Shown here: piece by piece, positions 26,571 to 33,462 of the stretch
Position numbering within the stretch: the first letter of the stretch is position 1
Layout: each line of letters begins with the position of its first letter
Assembly (NCBI GenBank): GCA_021783235.1
Contig: JAJXUD010000039.1
Location: 1 to 41,038, forward strand
Direction: 5' to 3'
DNA from: Myxococcales bacterium
GTDB lineage: Bacteria; Myxococcota; Myxococcia; Myxococcales; JAKAPL01
Length of the DNA stretch: 41,038 nucleotides
Position numbers and translations under genes: made by a program
The notes under the pieces: generated by a model
Database searches by the model: none
What the model was told of the DNA's origin: nothing
Seen by the model: the letters and a program-made list of their open reading frames with translations, nothing else

Positions 26571-27849
26571 CCGCGGCGAGGTCGGCGAGGGAGCGCTCCG
26601 CCAGCCCGATGTCGCGGCTCGGCCGCTCGGACGGCGGCAGGGTCCTCGCGAAGCCGAGCGCGCTCTCGAGGTCGGCGCGGGCGCCTGCGCGGTCTCCCAT
26701 CCGCTGCCGGGTCTCGGCCCGCTCGCGGAGAAGCCGAACGCGGCGGGGCCCGTGGGCGAGCGCGAGGGCGCGGTCCGAGGCGGCGATCGACTCGCCGTAG
26801 CGCCCGAGCTCGCGGTCGAGCGTCGCGAGCCGCGAGGGCGGCTCGAAGTCGCCGGGCAGCTCCCGCTCCGAGGCCTCGAGCGCCGGGCGGGCGCGCTCTG
26901 GGTCGCCCGCGGCGATCGCGGCCAGCATCCGCTGCTCGTCGAGCGCCGCCCGGGCCCGCGGGCTCTCCGCGCGCAGCGCCTCCGCGTCCAGGAAGGCGAG
27001 CCAGCGGGCGGCGGTCCGCTTGGCCCCGGCGGCGTCGGCTCGCGCCTCGCGGGCGTCGACGAGCAGCTCGAAGAGGCCGGAGCGATCGTCGGCGAGGTCG
27101 TCGCCCCCCCGCGCGAGCTCGTCCTCTGCGAGCGGCTCGAGCCGCGAGAGGGCCCCCGGCCGCCAGGGAGCAGATCCGTCGGCCGAGGTCGCGCAGGCGA
27201 GGCCGGTGCCGACGAGGTCCGCGCGCGAGTGGCCGGGGGGCATGGCCGCGGCGGCGCGCGCGCTCTCCTCGGCGCAGCTCCGCAGCTCGCCGGCATCCTG
27301 CAGGGCCATGGCGAGCGACTCCTCGACGCGAGGCCGCGGGGGCCAGCCGGAGGGAGCGCGCGAGAGCAGGGCGCGGTAGGCGGGCGCCGCCTCGGCGGAG
27401 CGGCCGAGTCCCGAGAGCTGATCGGCGGCGGCGAGAGCGGCCGCGAGCGGATCGGTCTTGCGCCCCCGCATCGTCCGCTCCGCCCCCTCGAGCAGCTCTC
27501 GGAGCTGGCGCGCGGTGACGCTTCCGAGCCAGCGGAGGAGCGGCCGTTCGCTCGTGGGATCGAGCACGAGGAGCACGGGCACCGACGGGGCCTGGTGCGC
27601 GGCGAGGAAGGCGGCGTTGCGCGGCTCCTCGACATCGACGGCGAGCCAGGCGAACCGCCCGGCGAGCGGGGCCAGCGCCGGGTCCTCGAAGACCGTGGCG
27701 CCGAGGGCCCGGCACGTGTGTCACCAGGGGGCCCAGACCTCGACGAAGAGCGGCACCTCCCGCGTCCGTGCCCGAGCGAGCGCGGCCGGGTAGTCGTCGT
27801 GAACGAAGGGCAGCGAGGCGAGCGCCAGGGCCGCGGCGAGGGGGAGCAT
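26542..27849 (-). CDS. Putative selenoprotein: thioredoxin-fold domain (UxxC) plus TPR-like region
   Basis: Read through an in-frame TGA at 27723-27721, this is a 435-residue protein. Residues 1-15 (MLPLAAALALASLPF) look like a signal peptide. The thioredoxin fold runs from about 18 to 110: the strand VPLFVEVWAPW, then TGA at codon 43, then HTCRALG, VFEDPAL, FAWLAVDVEEP and the cis-proline segment APSVPVLLVLDP. The TGA takes exactly the place of the first Cys of the WCxxC redox motif, giving W-Sec-H-T-C. Residues about 130-430 are Ala/Arg-rich helical repeats of TPR type. The frame is open without other stops on both sides, which argues against decay. A stable hairpin lies 17-49 nt after the TGA. 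GGGGA precedes ATG 27849. Conventional gene calling would start near 27582 and lose the active site. A single-base nonsense mutation is the alternative. sel genes are not in this window. Confidence 0.8.
27672..27704 (-). promoter_or_regulatory. Candidate bacterial SECIS hairpin
   Basis: On the minus strand, bases 17-49 after the TGA form a stem: eight pairs (two or three G-U), a small internal loop, then GGUC pairing with GACC around UUCGAG. The apical loop is 31-36 nt from the TGA, within the window used by bacterial SECIS elements. A GGUCU string (27694-27690), like that in the E. coli fdhF SECIS loop, lies at its tip region. A competing smaller hairpin (27715-27698) has a GGCCCU loop but sits closer to the TGA. 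GC-rich DNA folds readily, so this is supportive rather than decisive. Confidence 0.45.
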
Positions 27850-28115
27850 GACGTCCCCATTCTGTCCGAGACGAGGGCGCCGTGCGAGCGAAGGTGGCGG
27901 CAGGTCGACCGGCCGGGTCGCCCGTGCGCGCCGACGAAAGCGGCTCGACCCGCAAACGACGTCCGAGACGAGCGGGTGAAGGAGCGGATGGACGTCGAGG
28001 CCGCCCTCTGCTCTCTTGTGGGCCCGCACCCGCCCATCCCTGGAGATCCGCGAGGTACGGTCTGAAAAGGAGGATGGTGGAGACGGGGCCACGGCCACCC
28101 GCCACCTTTGGACCC

Positions 28116-28760
28116 ATGGCGAAGCCCTCGAGACTCTTCCTCGTCCGGCACGGTGAGACCGACGGCGCGCGCGAGCGCCGCTTCTGCGGCGAGCTCGACG
28201 TGCCGCTCAACGCGGCGGGCCGCCGCATGGCCGAGGAGCTCGGCGAGTTTTACGCCGACCACCCCTGGGCCGCGCTCTACGCGAGCCCCCGGCAGCGCAC
28301 CCGCGACACGGTGGCTCCGCTCGCGGCGCGGACGGGGCTCGAGGTCCGGATCGAGCCCGGCCTGCGGGAGATCGCCTATGGCGCCTGGGAGGGAAAGCTC
28401 GAGGAGGAGCTGCGGCGATCTCACCCCTTGGAGTTCGAGGCCTGGCTCTCGGATCCTGGGCGCAACCGGCCGCCCGGCGGGGAGAGCGGGATCGAGATCG
28501 CCGAGCGGGCGCTGGCGGCGGTCGACCGGATTCGCGCCGCGCAGCCCGAGGGGGACGTGCTCTGCGCGACGCACAAGGCGACGATCCGCGTCCTCGTCTG
28601 CCGGCTGCTCGGGATCGACGTGGGCCTCTTCCGCAGGCGCATCGCCGCGCCCCCGGGCGGCCTCACGGTCTTCGAGCTGCGCGACGAGGGGCCGCTGCTC
28701 CTCGCGCTCGCCGACTGCCGCCACCTCTCGCGCGGGCTGCAGGGCGACTTCGGCGATTAG
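28116..28760 (+). CDS. Histidine phosphatase / phosphoglycerate-mutase-like protein
   Basis: The 214-residue protein belongs to the histidine phosphatase superfamily. The nucleophile is in FLVRHGETDGARERRFCGELDVPLN, with YASPRQRTRDT, EIAYGAWEGKLEEEL and the second catalytic histidine in VLCATHKATIRVLVC. This pattern fits the CobC/GpmB branch, acting on alpha-ribazole phosphate, phosphosugars or other phosphoesters. The substrate is not evident and no cobalamin genes are nearby. I chose ATG 28116, which starts just before the first strand. An upstream ATG at 28074 directly abuts AGGAGG and would add 14 residues. The stop overlaps the convergent purC by 4 bp. The 266 bp upstream, shared with the divergent selenoprotein gene, show no clear element. 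Confidence 0.88.
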   Translation: MAKPSRLFLVRHGETDGARERRFCGELDVPLNAAGRRMAEELGEFYADHPWAALYASPRQRTRDTVAPLAARTGLEVRIEPGLREIAYGAWEGKLEEELRRSHPLEFEAWLSDPGRNRPPGGESGIEIAERALAAVDRIRAAQPEGDVLCATHKATIRVLVCRLLGIDVGLFRRRIAAPPGGLTVFELRDEGPLLLALADCRHLSRGLQGDFGD

Positions 28761-29728
28761 CCGGCCAGCGAGAGGTATCCCTTCGCCCGGAGGTTTCGCT
28801 CGAGGCGGGGCGGGAGTTCCCCGACTTCGCCCGGGAAGGGGTCGCCGGTGAGCTGCTCGAAGGCCGAGAGGTACTTCTGGGCGAGGTCGAGCCGGACGTC
28901 GTCGGGGATCTCCGGCAGCGGGCCGTGGCCCGAGAAGCCGCGCTCCTGGATGAGCCACTGGCGGATGTTCTCCTTGTCGAGCATCCGCTGCGGCTCGCCC
29001 TTGGCGAAGCGCTGCTCGTACTCGCTCTCGACCCAGTAGCGGCTCGAGTCGGGAGTGTGCATCTCGTCGATGACGACGAGCCGATCGCCGTCGAGCCCCA
29101 TCTCGTACTTCGTGTCGACGAGGATGAGCCCACGGCCCCTCGCCCAGGCCTGGCCCCGCTCGAAGAGCGCGAGCGCGATCTCTCGCGCCTCTTCCCAGTG
29201 GCGTGGCTCCACGAGGCCGCGCGAGAGGATCTGCGCCTCCGAGATCGGCAGGTCGTGCTGGCCGTGCTCCGCCTTGGTCGACGGCGTCACGAGGGGGCGC
29301 TCGAACCGCTGATCGCGCCGCAGCCCGCTGTCGAGCGGCTGGTCGTAGCCGGGGTCGCGGCGGGCTTCATAGTCGCGCCAGAGGCTGCCCGTCAGGTAGC
29401 CTCGGACGACGATCTCGACGGGCAGCGGCCGGCAGGCGCGGCAGACGAGGACGTTGGGGTCCGGCCAGTCGAGCAGGTGGTTTGGGGCGACGTCCCGGCT
29501 CTTTTCGAACCAGAACGCCGCGAGGCGCGTCAGCACCTCGCCCTTGAACGGGATCGTCGTGAGCACGTGGTCGAAGGCCGACAGCCGGTCGGTCGCGACC
29601 ATGATGAGGCGGTCGCCGCGCCGGTAGTTGTCTCGGACCTTGCCGCGGTAGAGGCTTCCCAGGCCTTCGAGCTGGGTCTCGCGCAGCGCGTGGGGAAGCT
29701 GGGCTCGGATGGAGTCGGTGGGGAACAT
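28757..29728 (-). CDS. purC: Phosphoribosylaminoimidazole-succinocarboxamide synthase
   Basis: The 323-residue enzyme joins aspartate to CAIR with ATP in purine synthesis, forming the SAICAR that PurB later cleaves. Conserved pieces include LYRGKVRDNYRRGDRLIMVATDRLSAFDHVL, PVEIVVRGYLTGSLWRDY, STKAEHGQHDLPIS, LILVDTKYEMGLDG and DEMHTPDSSRYW. It is the longer (about 300-residue) form typical of many proteobacteria and yeast. GAGGAGG precedes ATG 29728. It follows the endonuclease-fold gene by 14 bp on the same strand and may share its transcript. Confidence 0.97.
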   Translation of the reverse strand: MFPTDSIRAQLPHALRETQLEGLGSLYRGKVRDNYRRGDRLIMVATDRLSAFDHVLTTIPFKGEVLTRLAAFWFEKSRDVAPNHLLDWPDPNVLVCRACRPLPVEIVVRGYLTGSLWRDYEARRDPGYDQPLDSGLRRDQRFERPLVTPSTKAEHGQHDLPISEAQILSRGLVEPRHWEEAREIALALFERGQAWARGRGLILVDTKYEMGLDGDRLVVIDEMHTPDSSRYWVESEYEQRFAKGEPQRMLDKENIRQWLIQERGFSGHGPLPEIPDDVRLDLAQKYLSAFEQLTGDPFPGEVGELPPRLERNLRAKGYLSLAG

Positions 29729-29742
29729 GGGGGCCTCCTCGT

Positions 29743-30399
29743 TTACCAACGGACCCAGACGGCGAGGTGATCGGAGGCGCGGTCAGGCAGCACCTCGGCG
29801 ACGGCCGGCGCCTGTAGATCCGGCGATCGAAAGACATAGTCGATCCGGTCGCGCGGCGCCTCCGCCGGATAGGTGAGGCCCTCGCCCAGGCCCGCCTCCG
29901 CGAAGCAGTCGCGCATCGCGCCGGCCAGGCGCCGGTGGACCTCGCCCCCGGGCGTCTCGTTCAGGTCCCCGAGCAGGAGCGTTCGGGGGCTGCCTTCGAG
30001 CTCTTCGGCCATCGCCGTCACCTGGCGGCGTCGGATCCCGGGATCGAGCCCCAGGTGGACGGCAGCCACCCGAAGGGGCCCGTCGGGCGCCGCGATCTCG
30101 GCGACGAGGAGGATCCGAGGCTCCTCGGCGGAGGGGAGCGGGATCTCCTCGCGCCGGAGGATCGGCCAGCGGGAGAAGAGGGCGTGGCCGTAGTCGCCTC
30201 CCTGGAACTCGGTCGTCCGCGCGAAGGCGAAGCCGAGCCCCAGCGCCGCGGCGAGGAGGGCTGGCTGGTCCGCCCCGCCGCTGCGGGGCGAGGAGCGGTC
30301 GAGCTCCTGAACGGCCAGGAGGTCGGGCTGGCATGGGGCCACGACGGCGGCGATCGCCTCGAGCGAGCTGCACTCGGCGTGGCGGACGTTGTATGTCAT
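29743..30399 (-). CDS. Endonuclease/exonuclease/phosphatase (EEP)-fold protein
   Basis: The 218-residue protein has the EEP (DNase I-like) fold. Motifs are MTYNVRHAE at the start, DLLAVQELDRS with the metal-binding Glu, and RVAAVHLGLDPGIRRRQVTAM. LLLGDLNETPGGEVHRRL, RDRIDYVFRS and ASDHLAVWVRW follow. All acid and histidine ligands of the family appear present, so it is likely an active metal-dependent phosphodiesterase or phosphatase; nucleic acid, lipid or sugar substrates are possible. No signal peptide is visible. I chose ATG 30399; ATG 30414 would add five residues and would share its CATG with the start of the divergent methyltransferase gene. purC follows after 14 bp. Confidence 0.88.
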   Translation of the reverse strand: MTYNVRHAECSSLEAIAAVVAPCQPDLLAVQELDRSSPRSGGADQPALLAAALGLGFAFARTTEFQGGDYGHALFSRWPILRREEIPLPSAEEPRILLVAEIAAPDGPLRVAAVHLGLDPGIRRRQVTAMAEELEGSPRTLLLGDLNETPGGEVHRRLAGAMRDCFAEAGLGEGLTYPAEAPRDRIDYVFRSPDLQAPAVAEVLPDRASDHLAVWVRW

Positions 30400-30412
30400 C
30401 GCGCTCGAGATC

Positions 30413-31126
30413 ATGCCGCTCGGCAACGTCACCTTCGTGCTCCACCGTCCCCGCAGCGTCGACAACGTGGGCGCTGCCGCCCGAGTCGTCAAGAACTTTG
30501 GGATCGGGCGGCTCGTCCTCGTCGATCCGCTCTCGTTCGCCTTCGCGCGCGCGGAGAAGCTCGCGGTGGGCGCGGAGGACGTCCTCGAGCGGATGTTCGT
30601 CCACCGCGATCTGAGAGAGGCGCTCGCGCCCATGGCTTTCGTCGCGGGGACGAGCTCGCGCCTGCTCCGCCGCCGGGGTTCGATCGGCCCCACCGAGCTG
30701 TCGCGCCGCGTCGCCGCGGTCGGTGCGCCGTGCGCGCTGGTCTTCGGCGACGAGAAGCGCGGCCTCTCGGATGACGAGCTCGAGCTCTGTGAGGAGGTCT
30801 GCCGGATCGAGACGGAGCCCGAGCAACCCTCGCTGAACCTGGCCCAGGCGTGCGCGATTCTGGGATTCGCCCTTCACGATCGCGCGGGCGAGCCGGTGCC
30901 GCCGTCGCCACGCGCCACGCAGCGCGAGCTCTGGGAGGCCGAGCGCGAGGCCAGCCGGGCGCTCTCCGAGTGCGGCTTCTTGAACCCCCAGCGGCCCAAG
31001 CTCGTGCTCGGAGAGCTCGTCCGCAGCTGGGCTCGCGCCGGACTGTCGCCTCGCGAAGCAGGGTTGTGGCGAAACGCCTTTCGAAAGCTCGCCGACGAAC
31101 TCGAGCGGCGCCGGCGCGCCGACTGA
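30413..31126 (+). CDS. TrmJ/SpoU-family RNA 2'-O-methyltransferase
   Basis: The 237-residue protein is a SPOUT methyltransferase with a knotted SAM site. The three family motifs are RPRSVDNVGAAARVVKNFGIGRLVLVDP, CALVFGDEKRGLSDDEL and PSLNLAQACAILGFAL, closest in style to TrmJ (2'-O-methylation of tRNA position 32). The helical C-terminal extension (about 165-237), ending in a basic tail, also fits TrmJ, which has an extra dimerising region. ATG 30413 was chosen by motif position; ATG 30389 is possible. It is divergent from the EEP gene, with start regions that touch, so the promoters must overlap the coding sequences. Confidence 0.88.
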   Translation: MPLGNVTFVLHRPRSVDNVGAAARVVKNFGIGRLVLVDPLSFAFARAEKLAVGAEDVLERMFVHRDLREALAPMAFVAGTSSRLLRRRGSIGPTELSRRVAAVGAPCALVFGDEKRGLSDDELELCEEVCRIETEPEQPSLNLAQACAILGFALHDRAGEPVPPSPRATQRELWEAEREASRALSECGFLNPQRPKLVLGELVRSWARAGLSPREAGLWRNAFRKLADELERRRRAD

Positions 31127-31156
31127 AGGGCGCCCCCGCCTCGCTGCGCGGCATCG

Positions 31157-31549
31157 TCAGCGCGGCTCGACGGTGACCAGGGCTCGCGCCGTGGCCGCGA
31201 GCCGGTCGAAGAGCTCGAGCTTGTGGAGGCAAGCGTTCGCTCCCGCGCCGAGGAGCGTCCCGGCGAGCATCGCATCCATCACGGCGGAGACCATGATCAC
31301 CGGCACTTCGGTGCCCGCGGCGCGGATCCGCTCCACCGTCTCCCTGCCGTTCCACGTCGGCATCTGGTAGTCGATGACGAAGAGCGCTGGAGGGTCGCCG
31401 CGCCAGTCGACGGCCTCCGGGCCGGAGCCGACCTCGCGGGTTTCGAAGGCGCCTTCGAGCAGACGCGCGATCGTCCGGCGCACCGTCGGATCGTCATCGA
31501 CGATCAAGACGACCGGTCGGTCGGGCGTTCGAAGTGAAGGAGAGGACAT
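31157..31549 (-). CDS. Stand-alone response-regulator receiver domain
   Basis: The 130-residue protein is a CheY-like receiver without an output domain. The acidic pair is in VDDDP (18-20), the phospho-accepting Asp is Asp60 in VIDYQMPTWNG, and the switch residue is in IMVSA. The conserved lysine is in CLHKLELFD. All catalytic positions are intact, so it should be phosphorylated by a histidine kinase, but none is adjacent. Such single-domain regulators are abundant in myxobacteria and often work in phosphorelays or motility. I chose ATG 31549, which starts just before the receiver; an upstream in-frame start adds an unstructured segment. Confidence 0.92.
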   Translation of the reverse strand: MSSPSLRTPDRPVVLIVDDDPTVRRTIARLLEGAFETREVGSGPEAVDWRGDPPALFVIDYQMPTWNGRETVERIRAAGTEVPVIMVSAVMDAMLAGTLLGAGANACLHKLELFDRLAATARALVTVEPR

Positions 31550-31628
31550 ACCCTGCGTGCATGGTATTACACCGGCTCTCCGGGCGATAGCACGATTCGT
31601 CCGGGCCCGGGGTCGGCCGGGGAGGCGC

Positions 31629-32603
31629 TCAGTTTCCGACGACTTCGCCCCGGTACATCCCCATGCCACAGGCGAACCCGAGGCTGCCCTGGGCGGGGAC
31701 GAGCGAGATCTCCACGGGCTGACCGAGCGGCAGCGGTCGGTCGATGCCGAGCTTCGGGAAGACGACGCGCGTCGCGCAGGTGTGGATCGAGGTCCGGAGG
31801 AACCGAAGGATGAGCGGCTCTCCTGCCCGCGCGGCCACCCGGGACGGGGTGAATCCTCCGTCCGTCACCCGGATCGTCTCCACCGCCGAGCGCGGGGCGT
31901 CTCCCGCGGGCGCGTCGAAGTAGAAATCCATCTCCACGGCAGCGGGGTCGCCGGGGTAGAGGACCCGCGCGTGGACGTCCCACGGCCCGGCCGTCCGCGG
32001 CATGGAGGCGGTCAGGCAGTCGCCCGCTGGAGCGAGAGCGAGAGCGAGCTGCTCGCCGTGCGCCTCCACCGAGAGCGAAGCGCGCACGCCATCGGCCGAG
32101 ACGGGCTGCCGGTAGGCGTCGGTGGGATAGAGCTGCCACTCGAGGCGGCCGCTCGCCGCGGGCGCGAGCGCGAGCTCGAGGTGCCGGTCTCCCGCCATGC
32201 CGACCTGGCCGCCGTGGAACGGGCGGTGGTCGTGGAAGAGGGAGGCGTGCCCGGGTTCGAACCGGAAGCGTGAGGCGCGGGCGCCGCCGGCGTCGTCGAG
32301 CAGCGCGACGACCGTGAAGGCCGCCTCGGTGCCGAGCGGATTCGCCGCCTCCCAGTGGTCGCCCGCCGGGGCGAGCGGGATCTCCGTGCCGTCCGGGGCG
32401 AGCAGGCGGGCGTCTCCCCGGGCGGGCATCCCGCGGAGCGCCGCGTCGAGCGGGAAGAGGGCGATCCGCTCGGGGCCGACCACGAGTTCGAGGTGTCCCT
32501 CTCCCGTGGGGGCGAGCAGGCCGCCGTGCGGCGGCGCATGGCTCCCGGTCTCGACGACGGGGGCAGAGGCGAGCGCGAGGGAGAGCGCGACGAGCGTCGG
32601 CAT
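31629..32603 (-). CDS. Exported cupredoxin-domain protein with two HGG repeats
   Basis: The 324-residue protein has a signal peptide (MPTLVALSLALASAPVV). Two similar units follow, beginning HAPPHGGLLAPTGEGHLELV (about 22) and DHRPFHGGQVGMAGDRHLELA (about 124). The His-rich 'HGG..HLEL' pattern also occurs in heavy-metal efflux adaptor proteins. The C-terminal domain (about 230-324) is a cupredoxin: TSIHTCATRVVFPKLGIDRPLPLGQPVEI and GSLGFACGMGMYRG supply Cys, His and Met ligands. This is like cupredoxins found with copper-exporting ATPases. A periplasmic copper-binding or sensing role is likely, but no copper pump is in the window. No clear ribosome site precedes ATG 32603. Confidence 0.85.
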   Translation of the reverse strand: MPTLVALSLALASAPVVETGSHAPPHGGLLAPTGEGHLELVVGPERIALFPLDAALRGMPARGDARLLAPDGTEIPLAPAGDHWEAANPLGTEAAFTVVALLDDAGGARASRFRFEPGHASLFHDHRPFHGGQVGMAGDRHLELALAPAASGRLEWQLYPTDAYRQPVSADGVRASLSVEAHGEQLALALAPAGDCLTASMPRTAGPWDVHARVLYPGDPAAVEMDFYFDAPAGDAPRSAVETIRVTDGGFTPSRVAARAGEPLILRFLRTSIHTCATRVVFPKLGIDRPLPLGQPVEISLVPAQGSLGFACGMGMYRGEVVGN

Positions 32604-32647
32604 GGACCGGACTCTAACATCCGAGTGGACGAATCGACAGGCGCCGC

Positions 32648-32675
32648 TTGCACCTGATCTTGCTCGCAGAATAGA
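32648..32675 (+). promoter_or_regulatory. Weak candidate promoter for the MshEN gene pair
   Basis: TTGCAC (32648-32653) is followed 16 bp later by AATAGA (32670-32675), in an unusually AT-rich patch for this genome. The -10 match is poor. GGAGAG before ATG 32707 is a good ribosome site. Confidence 0.3.
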
Positions 32676-32706
32676 GTCGAAGCTCCTTCCCGGAGAGAGT
32701 GACTTC

Positions 32707-33462
32707 ATGGCGATGCGGCTCGGCGAGATGCTGGTGAGGGCGGATGCCATCACGGAGAAGCAGCTCCAGGCCGCGCTGGCGGAGCAGCAGCGCTGGGGCG
32801 GCCTGATCGGAGAGATCCTCGTCCGGATGGAGTACGTCCCCGAGGAGACGCTCGTGATCGCGCTCTCGCGCCAGCTCGGCATTCCGAAGGTCGAGCCGGC
32901 TCTCCTCGAGGCCAACGACGAACGAGCCGTCCGCAAGCTGAGCCACGAGGCCGCTCGGAACCTGCGGGCCGTGCCGCTCGCGCTCCAGGACGGAGGGAAG
33001 CTGCTCGTCATCGCGATGGCCGAGCCCCAGAACCTCGCGCAGCTCGACGAGCTCAGGAAGGCCGCGGGCTGCAAGCTTCAGCCGCGCCTCATCGGCCCGA
33101 AGGCGCTGACGAGGGCGCTGGCCCGCGCCTACGGCGGCGCGGACGCGTCGCTCGACGACGAGGGCGACGGCTTCAAGGTGGTCGACGCGCAGGGCCGGAC
33201 GATGATCAAGAGCGTGGACCAGGTCCGGGCCGAGGCCGGCGCGAGCGAGCCGCCGCGTCCGCCCCCCATGCGTCCGCCCCCCGTGCGTCCGGCTCCGGCC
33301 GCTCCCGGGGGAGCCCCTGGCCCCGAGGAGCCACGGGCGCTCCTGCAGCGCCTCGAGGAGGCCCAGCGCAAGGAGGTCGCGGCCTTGCGGGCCATGGTGG
33401 AGATCCTGATCGAGCGCGGAGTCTTCACCCGGGAGGACTACCTCGCGAGGATCCGAAGGTGA
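32707..33462 (+). CDS. Stand-alone MshEN/T2SSE-N domain protein
   Basis: The 251-residue protein is built on the N-terminal domain of type II secretion/type IV pilus ATPases without the ATPase. Residues 4-27 (RLGEMLVRADAITEKQLQAALAEQ) and 34-56 (IGEILVRMEYVPEETLVIALSRQ) match the paired 24-residue motifs that bind cyclic di-GMP in MshE. An alpha/beta GspE-N unit (to about 135), a Pro-rich linker and a coiled helix follow. The C-terminus is LRAMVEILIERGVFTREDYLARI, shared with the next gene. A c-di-GMP or nucleotide-sensing adaptor is likely. The stop overlaps the GTG of the next gene by 4 bp. Confidence 0.85.
   Translation: MAMRLGEMLVRADAITEKQLQAALAEQQRWGGLIGEILVRMEYVPEETLVIALSRQLGIPKVEPALLEANDERAVRKLSHEAARNLRAVPLALQDGGKLLVIAMAEPQNLAQLDELRKAAGCKLQPRLIGPKALTRALARAYGGADASLDDEGDGFKVVDAQGRTMIKSVDQVRAEAGASEPPRPPPMRPPPVRPAPAAPGGAPGPEEPRALLQRLEEAQRKEVAALRAMVEILIERGVFTREDYLARIRR

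Noticed and set aside
26542-27849. Nonsense-mutated pseudogene
   Set aside because: Possible, but the single stop sits exactly at the redox cysteine position, the rest of the frame is intact for 435 codons, and a hairpin follows. These fit selenocysteine better than decay.
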